Source of the DNA: Astrobacterium formosum | GTDB lineage: Bacteria; Pseudomonadota; Alphaproteobacteria; Rhizobiales; Xanthobacteraceae | Length of the DNA stretch: 64,000 bases | NCBI GenBank assembly: GCA_030848545.1 | Contig: JAVDCA010000006.1 | Coordinates: 1-64,000, forward strand | Reading direction: 5' to 3' | Shown here: positions 18,784-28,294 of the stretch, piece after piece | How the letters are laid out: each line of letters opens with the position of its first letter | Numbering within the stretch: the first letter of the stretch is position 1 | The notes under the pieces: generated by a model | What the model was told of the DNA's origin: nothing | The model's input: the letters and a program-made list of their open reading frames with translations, nothing else | Database searches by the model: none | Made by a program: the position numbers and the translations under genes

Positions 18784-19159
18784 GGCGATTTCACGGGGGC
18801 AGGCGCTTCTTGTCGCACACCCTGCGAATCGGCGATAGGCCCCATGAATGGTGCCGTCGTCTGCAATCCGTGCAGGGCGGTCATTGGCCCGGCGTCGGGC
18901 GGATTGCGCCCAGTTCGGTCAATTCGAAGCCTGGCGCATGTCCACAGCCCGCTTGAGGGCCGCCGTGCTCTCGGCATAAACTCCATTCTATATCATGCAA
19001 AAGCGCCCATCGATCTCGACGTCCGAGGGCGGCCTTCTTCCTTCACGCTCCAGACCGCCCGCGCGGCAGCATTCGACCCAACAGCGCCAGCGGCGTATTC
19101 AAAGCGCACGGCCCCTCGGGGATGGATGGACGCTTCAGAACCCGAAAAGGAAACACTCG
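18784..19159. other. 376-base divergent intergenic region
   Basis: This region lies between the EamA transporter and pgi, which are transcribed away from each other. A weak promoter candidate toward pgi is TTGAGG (18953) and CATAAA (18975) with 16-base spacing. No conserved small gene, RNA motif or repeat was recognised. Confidence 0.4.
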
Positions 19160-20794
19160 ATGAGTTTGCCGGCATTGCGGGCCCTTCCGGCCTGGGCGTC
19201 GCTGGAACAGCACCATCGCAAAATCAAGGGTGTCCATCTCCGGCAATTATTTGCCGATGACCCCGCGCGCGGCGAAAGACTGACGATCGAGGCTGCCGGC
19301 ATCCATTTCGACTATTCGAAGAACCGCATCACCGACGAGACGCTGCGCCTACTGACACAACTTGCCCGCGAATCCGGCCTTGCGGAAAACATCGAGGCCA
19401 TGTTCCGGGGCGAGCGGATCAACGCCACCGAGAACCGCTCCGTGCTTCACGTCGCCCTGCGTGCCCCGCGGGGCACGACCATCCTGCATGACGGCCGCGA
19501 CGTGGTGGGCGACGTGCATGCGGTGCTGGACAAGATGGAGGCGTTCACGGCTCGCGTGCGCAGCGGCGCCTGGACCGGCCTTACCGGCAAGCGCATTCGC
19601 AATGTCGTCAATATCGGCATCGGCGGCTCCGATCTCGGCCCCGTCATGGCCTATGAGGCGCTTCGTTTCTACAGCGACCGCAGCCTGACCATGCGCTTCG
19701 TCTCCAATATCGACGGCACCGATTTCGCCGAAGCCGTGCAAGGTCTGGATCCGGCGGAAACGATGTTCATCGTGTCCTCCAAGACCTTCACGACCCAGGA
19801 GACGATGACCAATGCGCGGACCGCGCGCGATTGGCTGCTCGCCGGTCTTGCTGCCGGAGAAGCCGCCGTCGCCCGGCACTTCGTCGCCGTGTCCACCAAC
19901 GCGGAGGAAGTCGCGAAATTCGGCATCGATACGGAAAACATGTTCGGCTTCTGGGACTGGGTCGGCGGCCGCTACTCGATGGAGTCTGCGATCGGGCTCT
20001 CGACCATGTTGGCCATTGGGCCGGATCACTTCCGCGCCATGCTGGCCGGCTCCCGCGAGATGGACGAGCACTTCCGCACGGCACCGTTCGAACGCAATCT
20101 TCCCGTGCTGATGGGCCTCTTGACGGTCTGGTACACCGATTTCTTCGGCGCCGAGACGCAGGCGGTGCTGCCCTACGAGCAATATCTCAAGCGCCTTCCC
20201 GCCTATCTCCAGCAGCTCACCATGGAGAGCAACGGCAAACACGTCACCCGCGACGGCCGCCTCGTCGACTACGCGACCTCGCCGATCTACTGGGGTGAAC
20301 CCGGCACCAACGGCCAGCATTCCTTCTATCAGCTCATCCACCAGGGCACCCGGCTTGTTCCGTGCGACTTCATCGTGTTCGCGAAAGCCCTGAACCGGCT
20401 CGGCCGGCACCACGACATCCTGGCCGCCAACGTCTTCGCCCAGGCCGAGGCGCTGGCTTTCGGCAAGACCGCCGCGGAGGTGGAAGCCGAGGGCGCGGCC
20501 GAGCGGCTCGTGCCGCATCGAACCTTCGAGGGCAATCGCCCCTCGAACCTGCTCCTCATGGAGGCATTGACGCCGGCGGCCCTCGGCAAGCTGGTCGCCC
20601 TTTACGAGCACAGCACCTTCACCCAAGGCACGATCTGGCAGATCAATCCCTTCGACCAGTGGGGCGTGGAATTGGGCAAGGCCCTCGCCCAGCGGATCGT
20701 CCCCGAACTCGAAAGCGCTCAGGATCCGGAGCTCGGGCACGACAGTTCGAGCAACGCCCTGATCCGACGCTATCGCAAGCTCAGGGACGCCTGA
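19160..20794 (+). CDS. pgi: Glucose-6-phosphate isomerase
   Basis: Pgi interconverts glucose-6-phosphate and fructose-6-phosphate. The 544-residue length is normal for the family. Motifs include [31 protein letters not shown], the [18 protein letters not shown] signature, the QLTMESNGK active-site Glu region, and the [16 protein letters not shown] active-site His region. The chosen ATG has AAAAGGAAA upstream. It may feed fructose-6-phosphate toward the nucleotide sugars used by the polysaccharide genes later in the window. No operon partner. Confidence 0.96.
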   Translation: MSLPALRALPAWASLEQHHRKIKGVHLRQLFADDPARGERLTIEAAGIHFDYSKNRITDETLRLLTQLARESGLAENIEAMFRGERINATENRSVLHVALRAPRGTTILHDGRDVVGDVHAVLDKMEAFTARVRSGAWTGLTGKRIRNVVNIGIGGSDLGPVMAYEALRFYSDRSLTMRFVSNIDGTDFAEAVQGLDPAETMFIVSSKTFTTQETMTNARTARDWLLAGLAAGEAAVARHFVAVSTNAEEVAKFGIDTENMFGFWDWVGGRYSMESAIGLSTMLAIGPDHFRAMLAGSREMDEHFRTAPFERNLPVLMGLLTVWYTDFFGAETQAVLPYEQYLKRLPAYLQQLTMESNGKHVTRDGRLVDYATSPIYWGEPGTNGQHSFYQLIHQGTRLVPCDFIVFAKALNRLGRHHDILAANVFAQAEALAFGKTAAEVEAEGAAERLVPHRTFEGNRPSNLLLMEALTPAALGKLVALYEHSTFTQGTIWQINPFDQWGVELGKALAQRIVPELESAQDPELGHDSSSNALIRRYRKLRDA

Positions 20795-20816
20795 ACCGAA
20801 TCCCGCCGACCCGCCC

Positions 20817-21737
20817 TCAATTCGCCTTGGCCGGACGCGGCGGGCCCTCGATGCTCGGCAGCGACTTGAGATAGGCCGCCATGGCGGCACGATCGGCGGC
20901 GGAGAGGCGCGACGTGTTGCGGATCACCGCCGTCATGCTGCCGCCGACGGAATCCCCCTCGGGCGTGTCGCCAGTTTCGAGCAGATAGGCGATCTCGCCC
21001 GCCGACCAGGCGCCCAGGCCTTTTTGGGTGATGTTGGGCACCCATCCCTTCCCCTCCGGGTCCGGACCGCCGGCGAACCGGCGTCCGCCGTCGACGCCAC
21101 CGAGCGCGTTGCGGGGCGAGTGGCACTCGGCGCAATGGCCCGGAGCGTTGACCAGATAGGCGCCGCGATTCCATTCGGCGCTCTGGCCCGGGTCGGGCCG
21201 GAAACGCCGCTCGTCGAGGAAGGCGAGCTTCCACAGGCCGAGGCCACGGCGGACATTGAAGGGGAACGGCAGGTCATGATCCCGAGCCCTCCCCTCCACG
21301 GCCGGCAGCGTCTTCAGGAAGGCGAACAGGTCGCGCACATCCTCTTCGCGCATGTGCGTGTAGGAAGTGTACGGAAAGGCCGGGTAGTAGTGTCGCCCGT
21401 CCGGCGACGTGCCCTTCCACATGGCGGTCAGGAACTCGGCCTCGCTCCAGGAGCCGATGCCGTCGCGCGTATGCGGCGAAATATTGGGAACGTAGAACGT
21501 GCCGAACGGCGACACGAGCGCAAGCCCGCCGCCGAGGCGCGTGCGGTCGTCCTGGTTCGGCGTCGCGTGGCAGGACGTGCAACCGCCGGCGAAGAACATC
21601 GTGCGGCCGTTGTCGAGGTCAGCGTTGCGGGCGACGAGCGTCGTCGCCGCCACGGCGTCCGGGCGGGTCAGGAACCAGAAGGCTGCCAGAGCCGCCACGG
21701 CGGCGGCGGCAAAGATGATGATCAACTTGCGCAGCAT
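20817..21737 (-). CDS. Membrane-anchored di-heme c-type cytochrome
   Basis: This 306-residue protein has an uncleaved-looking N-terminal hydrophobic anchor (about residues 5-25) and two cytochrome c domains with heme sites CTSCH (about residue 53) and CAECH (about residue 203). Probable distal Met ligands lie in the conserved FLTAMWKGTSPDGRHYYPAF and GGSMTAVI segments. It resembles the cytochrome subunit of membrane-bound alcohol or aldehyde dehydrogenases, with two rather than three hemes. It follows the cytochrome c' gene on the same strand. The electron partner is not identified; the molybdoenzyme at 22537 is a nearby but unproven candidate. Confidence 0.9.
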   Translation of the reverse strand: MLRKLIIIFAAAAVAALAAFWFLTRPDAVAATTLVARNADLDNGRTMFFAGGCTSCHATPNQDDRTRLGGGLALVSPFGTFYVPNISPHTRDGIGSWSEAEFLTAMWKGTSPDGRHYYPAFPYTSYTHMREEDVRDLFAFLKTLPAVEGRARDHDLPFPFNVRRGLGLWKLAFLDERRFRPDPGQSAEWNRGAYLVNAPGHCAECHSPRNALGGVDGGRRFAGGPDPEGKGWVPNITQKGLGAWSAGEIAYLLETGDTPEGDSVGGSMTAVIRNTSRLSAADRAAMAAYLKSLPSIEGPPRPAKAN

Positions 21738-21771
21738 GATTCCTCACGAAGCGACGAATGTCGTCTCGATT

Positions 21772-21853
21772 CGTCATTGCGAGCGAAGCGAAGCAATCCA
21801 GAAGTCCCAAAGAAGGACTGGATCGCTTCGTCGCTTCGCTCCTCGCAATGACG
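21772..21853. repeat. Dispersed palindromic repeat, family A (best copy)
   Basis: An 82-base imperfect inverted repeat lies between the two cytochrome genes. It starts CGTCATTGCGAGCGAAGCGA and ends TCGCTCCTCGCAATGACG, with AATCCAG and CTGGATC facing each other in the middle. It matches elements at 4590-4675 and 57861-57944. Such elements are typical of Bradyrhizobiaceae-like genomes and can fold in RNA of either strand. Confidence 0.85.
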
Positions 21854-21890
21854 AACGGCCTCGCCTTCACACGAAGCCGTCCTGCTCATC

Positions 21891-22325
21891 TCAGCTGCGC
21901 CTTGCCCGGTAGGTCTCGTGGCAGCCGCCGCAGCTCCTGGTCACTTCGGGAAACGCCGCCTTGAAGCTCGCCTCGTCCTTGACCTTGGCGGCCGCCTCCT
22001 TGGCGTCGGCGCCGAACTTGGCGAGTTTGGCGTCGAAGTCGGCCTTCTTCTCCCAGACCGCCGGCAACGAAGCGGTCTCGCCCCCGGTCTTGGAATTGTC
22101 GGGCCACAGGGACTTGCCCTCCTCGGCGGTCTTCTGGAACTGGGCGAAGATCGCCTTCGCCTTGGCGAGATCGAAAGGTTCTTCACCGCGCATGAACTTG
22201 GCCCCCTGGCTGGACTGACCACCGGTCGCCTTCATCAGCGCCTTGCGAGTGGCGATCGGATCCTGCGCAGTCGCCACAGAAACTCCGAACACCAGTACGG
22301 CGACGGCCAGCATGGTACGCATCAT
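21891..22325 (-). CDS. Cytochrome c'-type monoheme protein (c556-like)
   Basis: This 144-residue periplasmic protein has a signal peptide (to VATAQ, about residue 20), a four-helix-bundle composition, and a single C-terminal heme site CGGCH near residue 135, which is diagnostic of cytochrome c'/c556. It precedes the di-heme cytochrome by 153 bases on the same strand, with a palindromic repeat between them. Likely roles are electron transfer or NO/CO binding; the sequence does not decide. Confidence 0.9.
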   Translation of the reverse strand: MMRTMLAVAVLVFGVSVATAQDPIATRKALMKATGGQSSQGAKFMRGEEPFDLAKAKAIFAQFQKTAEEGKSLWPDNSKTGGETASLPAVWEKKADFDAKLAKFGADAKEAAAKVKDEASFKAAFPEVTRSCGGCHETYRARRS

Positions 22326-22536
22326 CGTGCAATCTCCATTGTCATGTGCGGGCGGATGATCCCGGCATCACTTCGGCGGCCCGTGCGAATGCCGCCCGCT
22401 CCCCCAAAACACCCGAGCCGGCATATTCACCACCATGTCCTCGGCAGCAAAACACTCCGGCGGAAAAACAATCACATGTCGGTGAGGCATTTGCCGTGAT
22501 GCAAACGTATTTCTGCACGGGCGGCGCACGCCGCCG

Positions 22537-24843
22537 CTATAGCGTATGCATGCGCTTGGCCTCGGCGATCGCCGCCCAGACCCGCTCGGGCGTCGCCGGC
22601 ATGTCGAGATGGCGGATGCGGTAGGCGCGCCACAGGGCGTCGACCACCGCGTTCATGATCGCCGGGCAGGCCCCGATGGTGCCGGCCTCGCCGGCGCCCT
22701 TGACACCGAGCGGATTGGTCCGGCAGCGGACATTGCGGGTCGCGAAGGCCAATGCCGGCATGTCGGCGGCACGCGGCAAGGCGTAGTCCTGCAACGAGGC
22801 CGACAGGAGCTGGCCGGAATCGGCGTCATAGGCGGTGCGCTCCATCAGGGCCTGGCCGAGCCCCTGGGCGATGCCGCCGACCACCTGGCCTTCGAGCAGC
22901 AGCGGATTGAGCGAGACGCCGAAATCGTCGACGACGACGTAGTTGACGACGGCGACGTCGCCGGTCGCGGGATCGATCTCCACCTCCACCACATGGGTGC
23001 CGTTGGGATAGGTCGCCTCCGGCGGCGTGAAGGTATCTGTGGTGGTGAGGAGGGCCTTGTCGGTTTTCGGCGAACGCGCCAGATCGGCATAGCTTACGGC
23101 CCGGTCGGTGCCGGCGATGCACAGCCCGCCATCGCCGATTTCGATGTCGCCTGCCGCGGCCTCGAGACGATCGGCGGCGAGCTTTTTGAGATTGTCGGCG
23201 AGCTTTCGGGCCGCACCGGCAACCGAGGCGCCGCCGCAGGGGATCGAGCTCGATCCGCCCGATCCGCTGCCGGTCGCAATCCGATCCGTGTCACCCTGCA
23301 CCAGGCGGATGCGCTCCGGCGGCAGGTCGAGATGCTCGGCGATCAACTGCGCATAGGCGGTCAGGTGCCCCTGCCCGCTCGATTGGGTGCCGATCAGCAC
23401 GGTGACGCCACCATCGTCGTCGAGATGCAGCACGGCGGGCTCCGGCGCCATGGCACCGCACGCCTCCACATAGGTCGCGAGCGCGATGCCGCGCAGGCGC
23501 CCGCGTTTCTTGGCGACAGCGTAGCGTCGTGCAAAGCCCTTCCAGTCGGCGGCATCCATCGCCTGCCCCATATGGGCGGCGAACTCACCCGAGTCGTAGG
23601 TCTTGCCTGTCGCGGTCGTGTACGGCATCGCTTGGGGCTTGATGAAGTTCTTCTTGCGCAACACGTCCGGTGCAATGCCTGTTTCGCGCGCTGCCGTGTC
23701 GACGAGCCGTTCCAGCACATAGGCGGCCTCCGGGCGGCCAGCGCCCCGATAGGCGTCGACCGGCACGGTGTTGGTGTAGACGCCGCGTATCCGCACGGCG
23801 CACAGCGGCACGTCGTAGACGCCCGGCAGCAGCAGCGCACCCGCACATGGGATGTAAGGCGCGTAGCAGGATAGATATGCGCCCATGTCGGCGACGAGAT
23901 CGAAATCGAGGGCGAGGAAGCGGCCCTTGTCGTCAAGGGCGAGCCGGCCGGTGGTGACGTTGTCGCGGCCATGAGAATCGCCGAGGAAATGCTCGCTGCG
24001 TTCGCCGATCCAGCGCACCGGACTGCCGAGCCGCTTCGCCGCCACGGCGGCGAGCGCGTATTCCCGATAGGGAAAGAATTTCGTGCCGAAACCGCCCCCC
24101 ACGTCCGGCGTCAGCACCCTGAATTTGTCCGGCGCGATCTTGAAGATGTTCTTCGCCAGGACGTCGCGGATAAGATGCGGACCCTGGCTCGACAGCGTCA
24201 GGGTGAAGCGCTCCGCCGCAGCGTCGTACTCGGCGACGACGCCGCGGGTGTCGAGATAGTTGGTGACCAGGCGCTGGTTGACGACCGTCAGGGTAACGAC
24301 TTTGGCGGCCGCCGCGAACGCCGCTTCGGTCGCCGCCGCGTCGCCAATGGATACGTCGAAGGCCAGATTGCCGGGTTTGTCCGGCCATACTTGTGGCGCC
24401 GCGACGGCGAGCGCCGCGACGGCATCGATCGCGTGCGGCAGCGCCGTCCAATCGATCTCGATGGCCTCCGCACCGTCCTTGGCGGCCTCGACCGTATCGG
24501 CGACCACGAAAGCGACGGCGTCGCCCACATGGCGCACTTCCTCGCGGGCAAGGACGAGATAGGGCGGCGCCTGCGCCTCGGCGCCCAGCGGGCCGGCAAG
24601 GCACGGCAGCGGCCCCAGATCGGCAACGTCGTCGCCGATGAGCACGAGGCGCACACCGGCTATCTCACGGGCGGCCGCGGCATCGATCGAAAAGCCCGCA
24701 TGGGCATGTGGCGAGCGCACCACCACGGCATGGAGAGCGCCGTCTGCGACCACATCGGCGACATAGCGACCCTCGCCGCGCAAAAGCGGGACGTCCTCGC
24801 GGCGCCGCACCGGCTGGGACATGCCGAATTTCGTCTGGGCCAT
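22537..24843 (-). CDS. CoxL/xanthine-dehydrogenase-family molybdopterin subunit (form II-like)
   Basis: This 768-residue protein is the large molybdopterin-cytosine-dinucleotide-binding subunit of the CO dehydrogenase/xanthine dehydrogenase family. It begins GMSQPVRRREDVPLLRGEGRYVADV and has PDVGGGFGTKFFPYRE and the active-site loop VDAYRGAGRPEA near residue 365. That is the form II type, not the AYxCSFR loop of true aerobic CO dehydrogenases. The catalytic Glu is in GAGEAGTIG. No FAD-binding medium or 2Fe-2S small subunit lies next to it in the window. The substrate is unknown; annotation as CO dehydrogenase would be misleading. Confidence 0.9.
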   Translation of the reverse strand: MAQTKFGMSQPVRRREDVPLLRGEGRYVADVVADGALHAVVVRSPHAHAGFSIDAAAAREIAGVRLVLIGDDVADLGPLPCLAGPLGAEAQAPPYLVLAREEVRHVGDAVAFVVADTVEAAKDGAEAIEIDWTALPHAIDAVAALAVAAPQVWPDKPGNLAFDVSIGDAAATEAAFAAAAKVVTLTVVNQRLVTNYLDTRGVVAEYDAAAERFTLTLSSQGPHLIRDVLAKNIFKIAPDKFRVLTPDVGGGFGTKFFPYREYALAAVAAKRLGSPVRWIGERSEHFLGDSHGRDNVTTGRLALDDKGRFLALDFDLVADMGAYLSCYAPYIPCAGALLLPGVYDVPLCAVRIRGVYTNTVPVDAYRGAGRPEAAYVLERLVDTAARETGIAPDVLRKKNFIKPQAMPYTTATGKTYDSGEFAAHMGQAMDAADWKGFARRYAVAKKRGRLRGIALATYVEACGAMAPEPAVLHLDDDGGVTVLIGTQSSGQGHLTAYAQLIAEHLDLPPERIRLVQGDTDRIATGSGSGGSSSIPCGGASVAGAARKLADNLKKLAADRLEAAAGDIEIGDGGLCIAGTDRAVSYADLARSPKTDKALLTTTDTFTPPEATYPNGTHVVEVEIDPATGDVAVVNYVVVDDFGVSLNPLLLEGQVVGGIAQGLGQALMERTAYDADSGQLLSASLQDYALPRAADMPALAFATRNVRCRTNPLGVKGAGEAGTIGACPAIMNAVVDALWRAYRIRHLDMPATPERVWAAIAEAKRMHTL

Positions 24844-25063
24844 CGAGCCTCCGTCCGCTCCACCGCATGCGTTCTATTTCGCATGTGAAGATGGGGAGGT
24901 ATCGACGTCAAGTATCGGGTTGGTGATGCCGGCGACAGGTCCAAAGGTCCGCACCATGGAAATCGCTGTCGCGGCAGGGCTCGCGATCCATATTACAGGG
25001 ACAGGCGGCTATTTGGCTTCCAATCCATTCTTCCGGACAAAGGAAGGAACCGGGAACGGCACA

Positions 25064-25094
25064 GTCCCTCCCGGGCAAAACGCCAGGGAGGGAC
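25064..25094 (-). terminator. Strong hairpin after the RND pump operon
   Basis: GTCCCTCCC (25064-25072) pairs perfectly with GGGAGGGAC (25086-25094), and inner GGC/GCC pairs extend the stem. It lies 13 bases after the RND stop codon on the minus strand. There is no clear U-run, so it may be a stability hairpin or an imperfect terminator. Confidence 0.6.
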
Positions 25095-25106
25095 CTCAGG
25101 CGTGCC

Positions 25107-28100
25107 CTATTCCGCCGGATGCGCCGCGGCCTGCGGCCGGCGGCGCTCGAACTTCTCCACCACCCAACGGTCGACCACATAGAACACCGGCGTGAAGATC
25201 AACCCGAACACGGTGACGCCGATCATGCCGGAGAACACCGCCGTGCCGAGCGCCTGGCGCAGTTCGGCGCCGGCGCCGGTTGCCCATACGAGCGGGGTAA
25301 CGCCGAGCACGAAGGCGAGCGAGGTCATGATGATGGGCCGAAGCCGAAGCCGCGCCGCCTCGCGGGCGGCGGCGAAGCGGTCGCGTCCCTGATCCTCGAG
25401 CTGTTTGGCGAATTCGACGATCAGGATGGCGTTCTTGGCGGCGAGTGCGATCAGGACGATGAAGCCGATCTGGGTGAGAATGTTGTTGTCCAGGCCGCGC
25501 AGGATGACGCCCGAAATCGCCGCCACAAGGCACATGGGCACGATCAGGATGACGGCGAGCGGCAAGGTCAGGCTCTCGTACTGGGCGGCGAGCACCAGGA
25601 ACACGAACACGACGCCGAGCACGAAGGCGAACATGGCGGTGTCGCCGGCGCGGATCTGCTGGAAGGCAAGGCCCGTCCATTCGTAGCTGATCCCCGGCGG
25701 CAGCGTCTCGGCCGCGAGCTTCTCCATGGTCTGGATCGCCTGGCCTTGCGAGTAACCGGCGGCGGTGTCGCCGTCGAGTTCGGCTGCCGGATAGATGTTG
25801 TAGCGCGGCACGCGGAACGGGCCTGAGCGGTCGCTCACCGTGGTGAACGAGCCGAGCGGCACGGTCTCGCCCGCCTTGTTGCGCACGCGCAGTGCCAGCA
25901 CGTCCTTGGGCTCCAGGCGGTAGCCGGCCTCGGCCTGCGCCTGGACCCGGAAGGTGCGGCCGAACAGGTTGAAGTCGTTGACGTAGGACGAGCCGATATA
26001 GACCTGCAGGGCGCTGAAGACATCGGCCATATTGACGCCGAGGAGCTGCGCCTTGGTGCGGTCGATGTCGAGATAGAGCTGCGGCGTCGAGGTCTCGAAC
26101 AGCGAGTAGACCTGCTTCAAGCCGGGCGTCTGGGCCGCCCGCCCCATCATGGCGTAGACGGCGCCCTGCAGCGTCTGCGCGCCGACACCGGCGCGGTCCT
26201 GGATCATCATGCGGAAGCCCGAGGCGTTGCCGATGCCCTGCACGGGCGGCGGCAGCGCAACGATCATGAACGCCTCCTGGATCGCTGCGAGCTTGCCGAA
26301 CAGCACTCCCTGGATAGCGGCGGCGGTCTTGCTCGGATCGCCGGTACGCGACGCATACGGGTCGAGAATAACGAACATGGCGCCGGCGTTCGGCGCATTG
26401 GTGAAGGTCGCGCCCGAAAAGCCGACGATATTGACGACGTTGCCGACCCCGGGCGTGCTGCGCACCAGTTCGGCGGCCCGCTTCATCACCGTATCGGTGC
26501 GTTCCAGCGACGCCCCCGGCGGCAACTGGGCGGCGACGATCAGGTAGCCGAGGTCCTGCTGCGGGATGAATCCGCGCGGCGTGCGCGTGAACTCGTTGAG
26601 CCCGAAGCCCAGAATGGCGGCGTATCCGATCAGCATGACGACGGTGATACGCACGACCCGCGCCACCACGAAGCCGTATCCGCGCGCCAGCCCCTCGAAC
26701 CCGCGATTGAACAACCGGAAGAAGCCGTGGATGGGGCGCTCCCACCAGCTCTCGCGATGGCGGGGATCGTGCGGCTTAAGGAGCACCGCGCACATGGCCG
26801 GCGACAGGGTCAGCGACACGACGAGCGAGATCACCGTGGCGCTGGCGATGGTGAGCGCGAACTGGCGGTAGAACTGCCCGGATATGCCGGTGATGAACAT
26901 GGACGGGATGAACACCGCACACAGCACCAGCGCGATAGACACGAGCGCGCCCCCGACCTCGTCCATGGTCTTGCGTGCGGCGTCGCGCGGCGCCAGGCCG
27001 GCGGCGATGTTGCGCTCGACGTTCTCGACCACCACGATGGCGTCGTCGACGACGATGCCGATGGCGAGCACGAGGCCGAACAGCGACAGGTTATTGATGG
27101 AGAATCCAGCCGCGCCCATGACGAAGAAGGTCCCGATCAGCGAGATCGGGATGGCCAGGATCGGAATGAGGGCAGCGCGCCAGGTCTGCAGGAACAGGAC
27201 CACGACCAGCACCACCAGGATCACCGCCTCCACCATGGTCTCGACGACGGCGTTGACGGATTCGGCGATGTATTTGGTCGGGTTATAGAGGACCTGATAC
27301 TTGACCCCGCTCGGGAAATTCTTCGACAGCTCCTCCATCGTCGCGACGATGCTGTTGCCGGTCTTGAGCGCGTTCGAGCCCGGGCGCTGGAACACGCCCA
27401 TGGCGGTCGACGGGTCGCTGCCGATGTAGGAATTGGCCGAATAGTCCTGCGCCTGAAGGGCAACGCGGCCGATGTCCTTGATGCGCACGACGGCGTTGTC
27501 GGTCTGCTTGACGACGATGTTGGCGAAGTCGACGGGATCGGTGAGACGTCCCTGCGTGCGCACCGCCACCTGGAAGGCGAGCTGGTGCTCGACCGGCGGC
27601 TGGTTGAGAACGCCGGATGCGACCTGGACGTTCTGCGCCTGCAGGGCGGCGGTGACGTCGGCGACCGTCAGGTTGAGCGCCTGCATGCGGGCGGGATCGA
27701 GCCACACCTGCATGGCGTAGTCGCGCGCCCCGAACACCGTGATCGAACCGACGCCGTCGACGCGCGAGAGCACGTCCTTGATCTGGATGTTGGCGTAGTT
27801 GGAAATGTAGAGCTCGTCGCGCGAACGATCGGGCGAAAATAGGTTCACCACCATCAGGATGTCGGGCGACGCCTTGTTGACGGTGACGCCGATCTGCTGC
27901 ACCTGCGCGGGCAGGCGCGGCGTCGCCACGGCGACGCGGTTCTGCACTTGCACCTGTGCGATGTCGAGATTGGTGCCGATGTCGAAGGTGACCGCGATCG
28001 AAAAGCGGCCATCGGCGGTCGAATTGGAGGAGATGTAGACCATCCCCTCGACGCCGTTGATCTGCTGCTCGATGGGCGCCACCACGGTCTCGGCGACGAT

Positions 28101-28271
28101 CTCGGCCGAGGCGCCGGGATACTGGCCGGCGACGTTGATGGTCGGCGGAGCGATCTCCGGATACTGCGCGACCGGCAGCCGGAAGAGCGCGATCGAGCCC
28201 AGGATGACGATGACGATCGCGACCACCGAAGCGAAGATCGGGCGATCGATGAAGAAGTGGGATATACGCAT
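25107..28271 (-). CDS. RND efflux pump inner-membrane transporter (HAE1/AcrB family)
   Basis: This 1054-residue proton-driven pump has typical AcrB length and topology: helix 1 (about residues 10-30), a large periplasmic loop, helices 2-7, a second loop and helices 8-12. The proton-relay acids are in TM4 GIVVDDAIVVVENVER, and the conserved Lys is in TM10 ALAAKNAILIVEFAK. The start MRISHFFIDRPIF is the family start; the long open frame upstream of it is read-through of the adaptor gene in another frame. It is cotranscribed with the adaptor, 23 bases apart. No outer-membrane channel gene is adjacent. Substrates are probably hydrophobic or amphiphilic toxicants. Confidence 0.95.
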   Translation of the reverse strand: MRISHFFIDRPIFASVVAIVIVILGSIALFRLPVAQYPEIAPPTINVAGQYPGASAEIVAETVVAPIEQQINGVEGMVYISSNSTADGRFSIAVTFDIGTNLDIAQVQVQNRVAVATPRLPAQVQQIGVTVNKASPDILMVVNLFSPDRSRDELYISNYANIQIKDVLSRVDGVGSITVFGARDYAMQVWLDPARMQALNLTVADVTAALQAQNVQVASGVLNQPPVEHQLAFQVAVRTQGRLTDPVDFANIVVKQTDNAVVRIKDIGRVALQAQDYSANSYIGSDPSTAMGVFQRPGSNALKTGNSIVATMEELSKNFPSGVKYQVLYNPTKYIAESVNAVVETMVEAVILVVLVVVLFLQTWRAALIPILAIPISLIGTFFVMGAAGFSINNLSLFGLVLAIGIVVDDAIVVVENVERNIAAGLAPRDAARKTMDEVGGALVSIALVLCAVFIPSMFITGISGQFYRQFALTIASATVISLVVSLTLSPAMCAVLLKPHDPRHRESWWERPIHGFFRLFNRGFEGLARGYGFVVARVVRITVVMLIGYAAILGFGLNEFTRTPRGFIPQQDLGYLIVAAQLPPGASLERTDTVMKRAAELVRSTPGVGNVVNIVGFSGATFTNAPNAGAMFVILDPYASRTGDPSKTAAAIQGVLFGKLAAIQEAFMIVALPPPVQGIGNASGFRMMIQDRAGVGAQTLQGAVYAMMGRAAQTPGLKQVYSLFETSTPQLYLDIDRTKAQLLGVNMADVFSALQVYIGSSYVNDFNLFGRTFRVQAQAEAGYRLEPKDVLALRVRNKAGETVPLGSFTTVSDRSGPFRVPRYNIYPAAELDGDTAAGYSQGQAIQTMEKLAAETLPPGISYEWTGLAFQQIRAGDTAMFAFVLGVVFVFLVLAAQYESLTLPLAVILIVPMCLVAAISGVILRGLDNNILTQIGFIVLIALAAKNAILIVEFAKQLEDQGRDRFAAAREAARLRLRPIIMTSLAFVLGVTPLVWATGAGAELRQALGTAVFSGMIGVTVFGLIFTPVFYVVDRWVVEKFERRRPQAAAHPAE

Positions 28272-28294
28272 GGGCGGAACTCCGTCGTCTCGGT

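Noticed and set aside
18784..19159. Small minus-strand frame [12 protein letters not shown] in the EamA-pgi gap as a gene
   Set aside because: Low-complexity composition, no ribosome-binding site and no recognisable family.
22537..24843. Annotation as aerobic CO dehydrogenase
   Set aside because: The active-site loop is AYRGAGR rather than the Cys-containing AYxCSFR loop of true CoxL, and the other subunits are absent.
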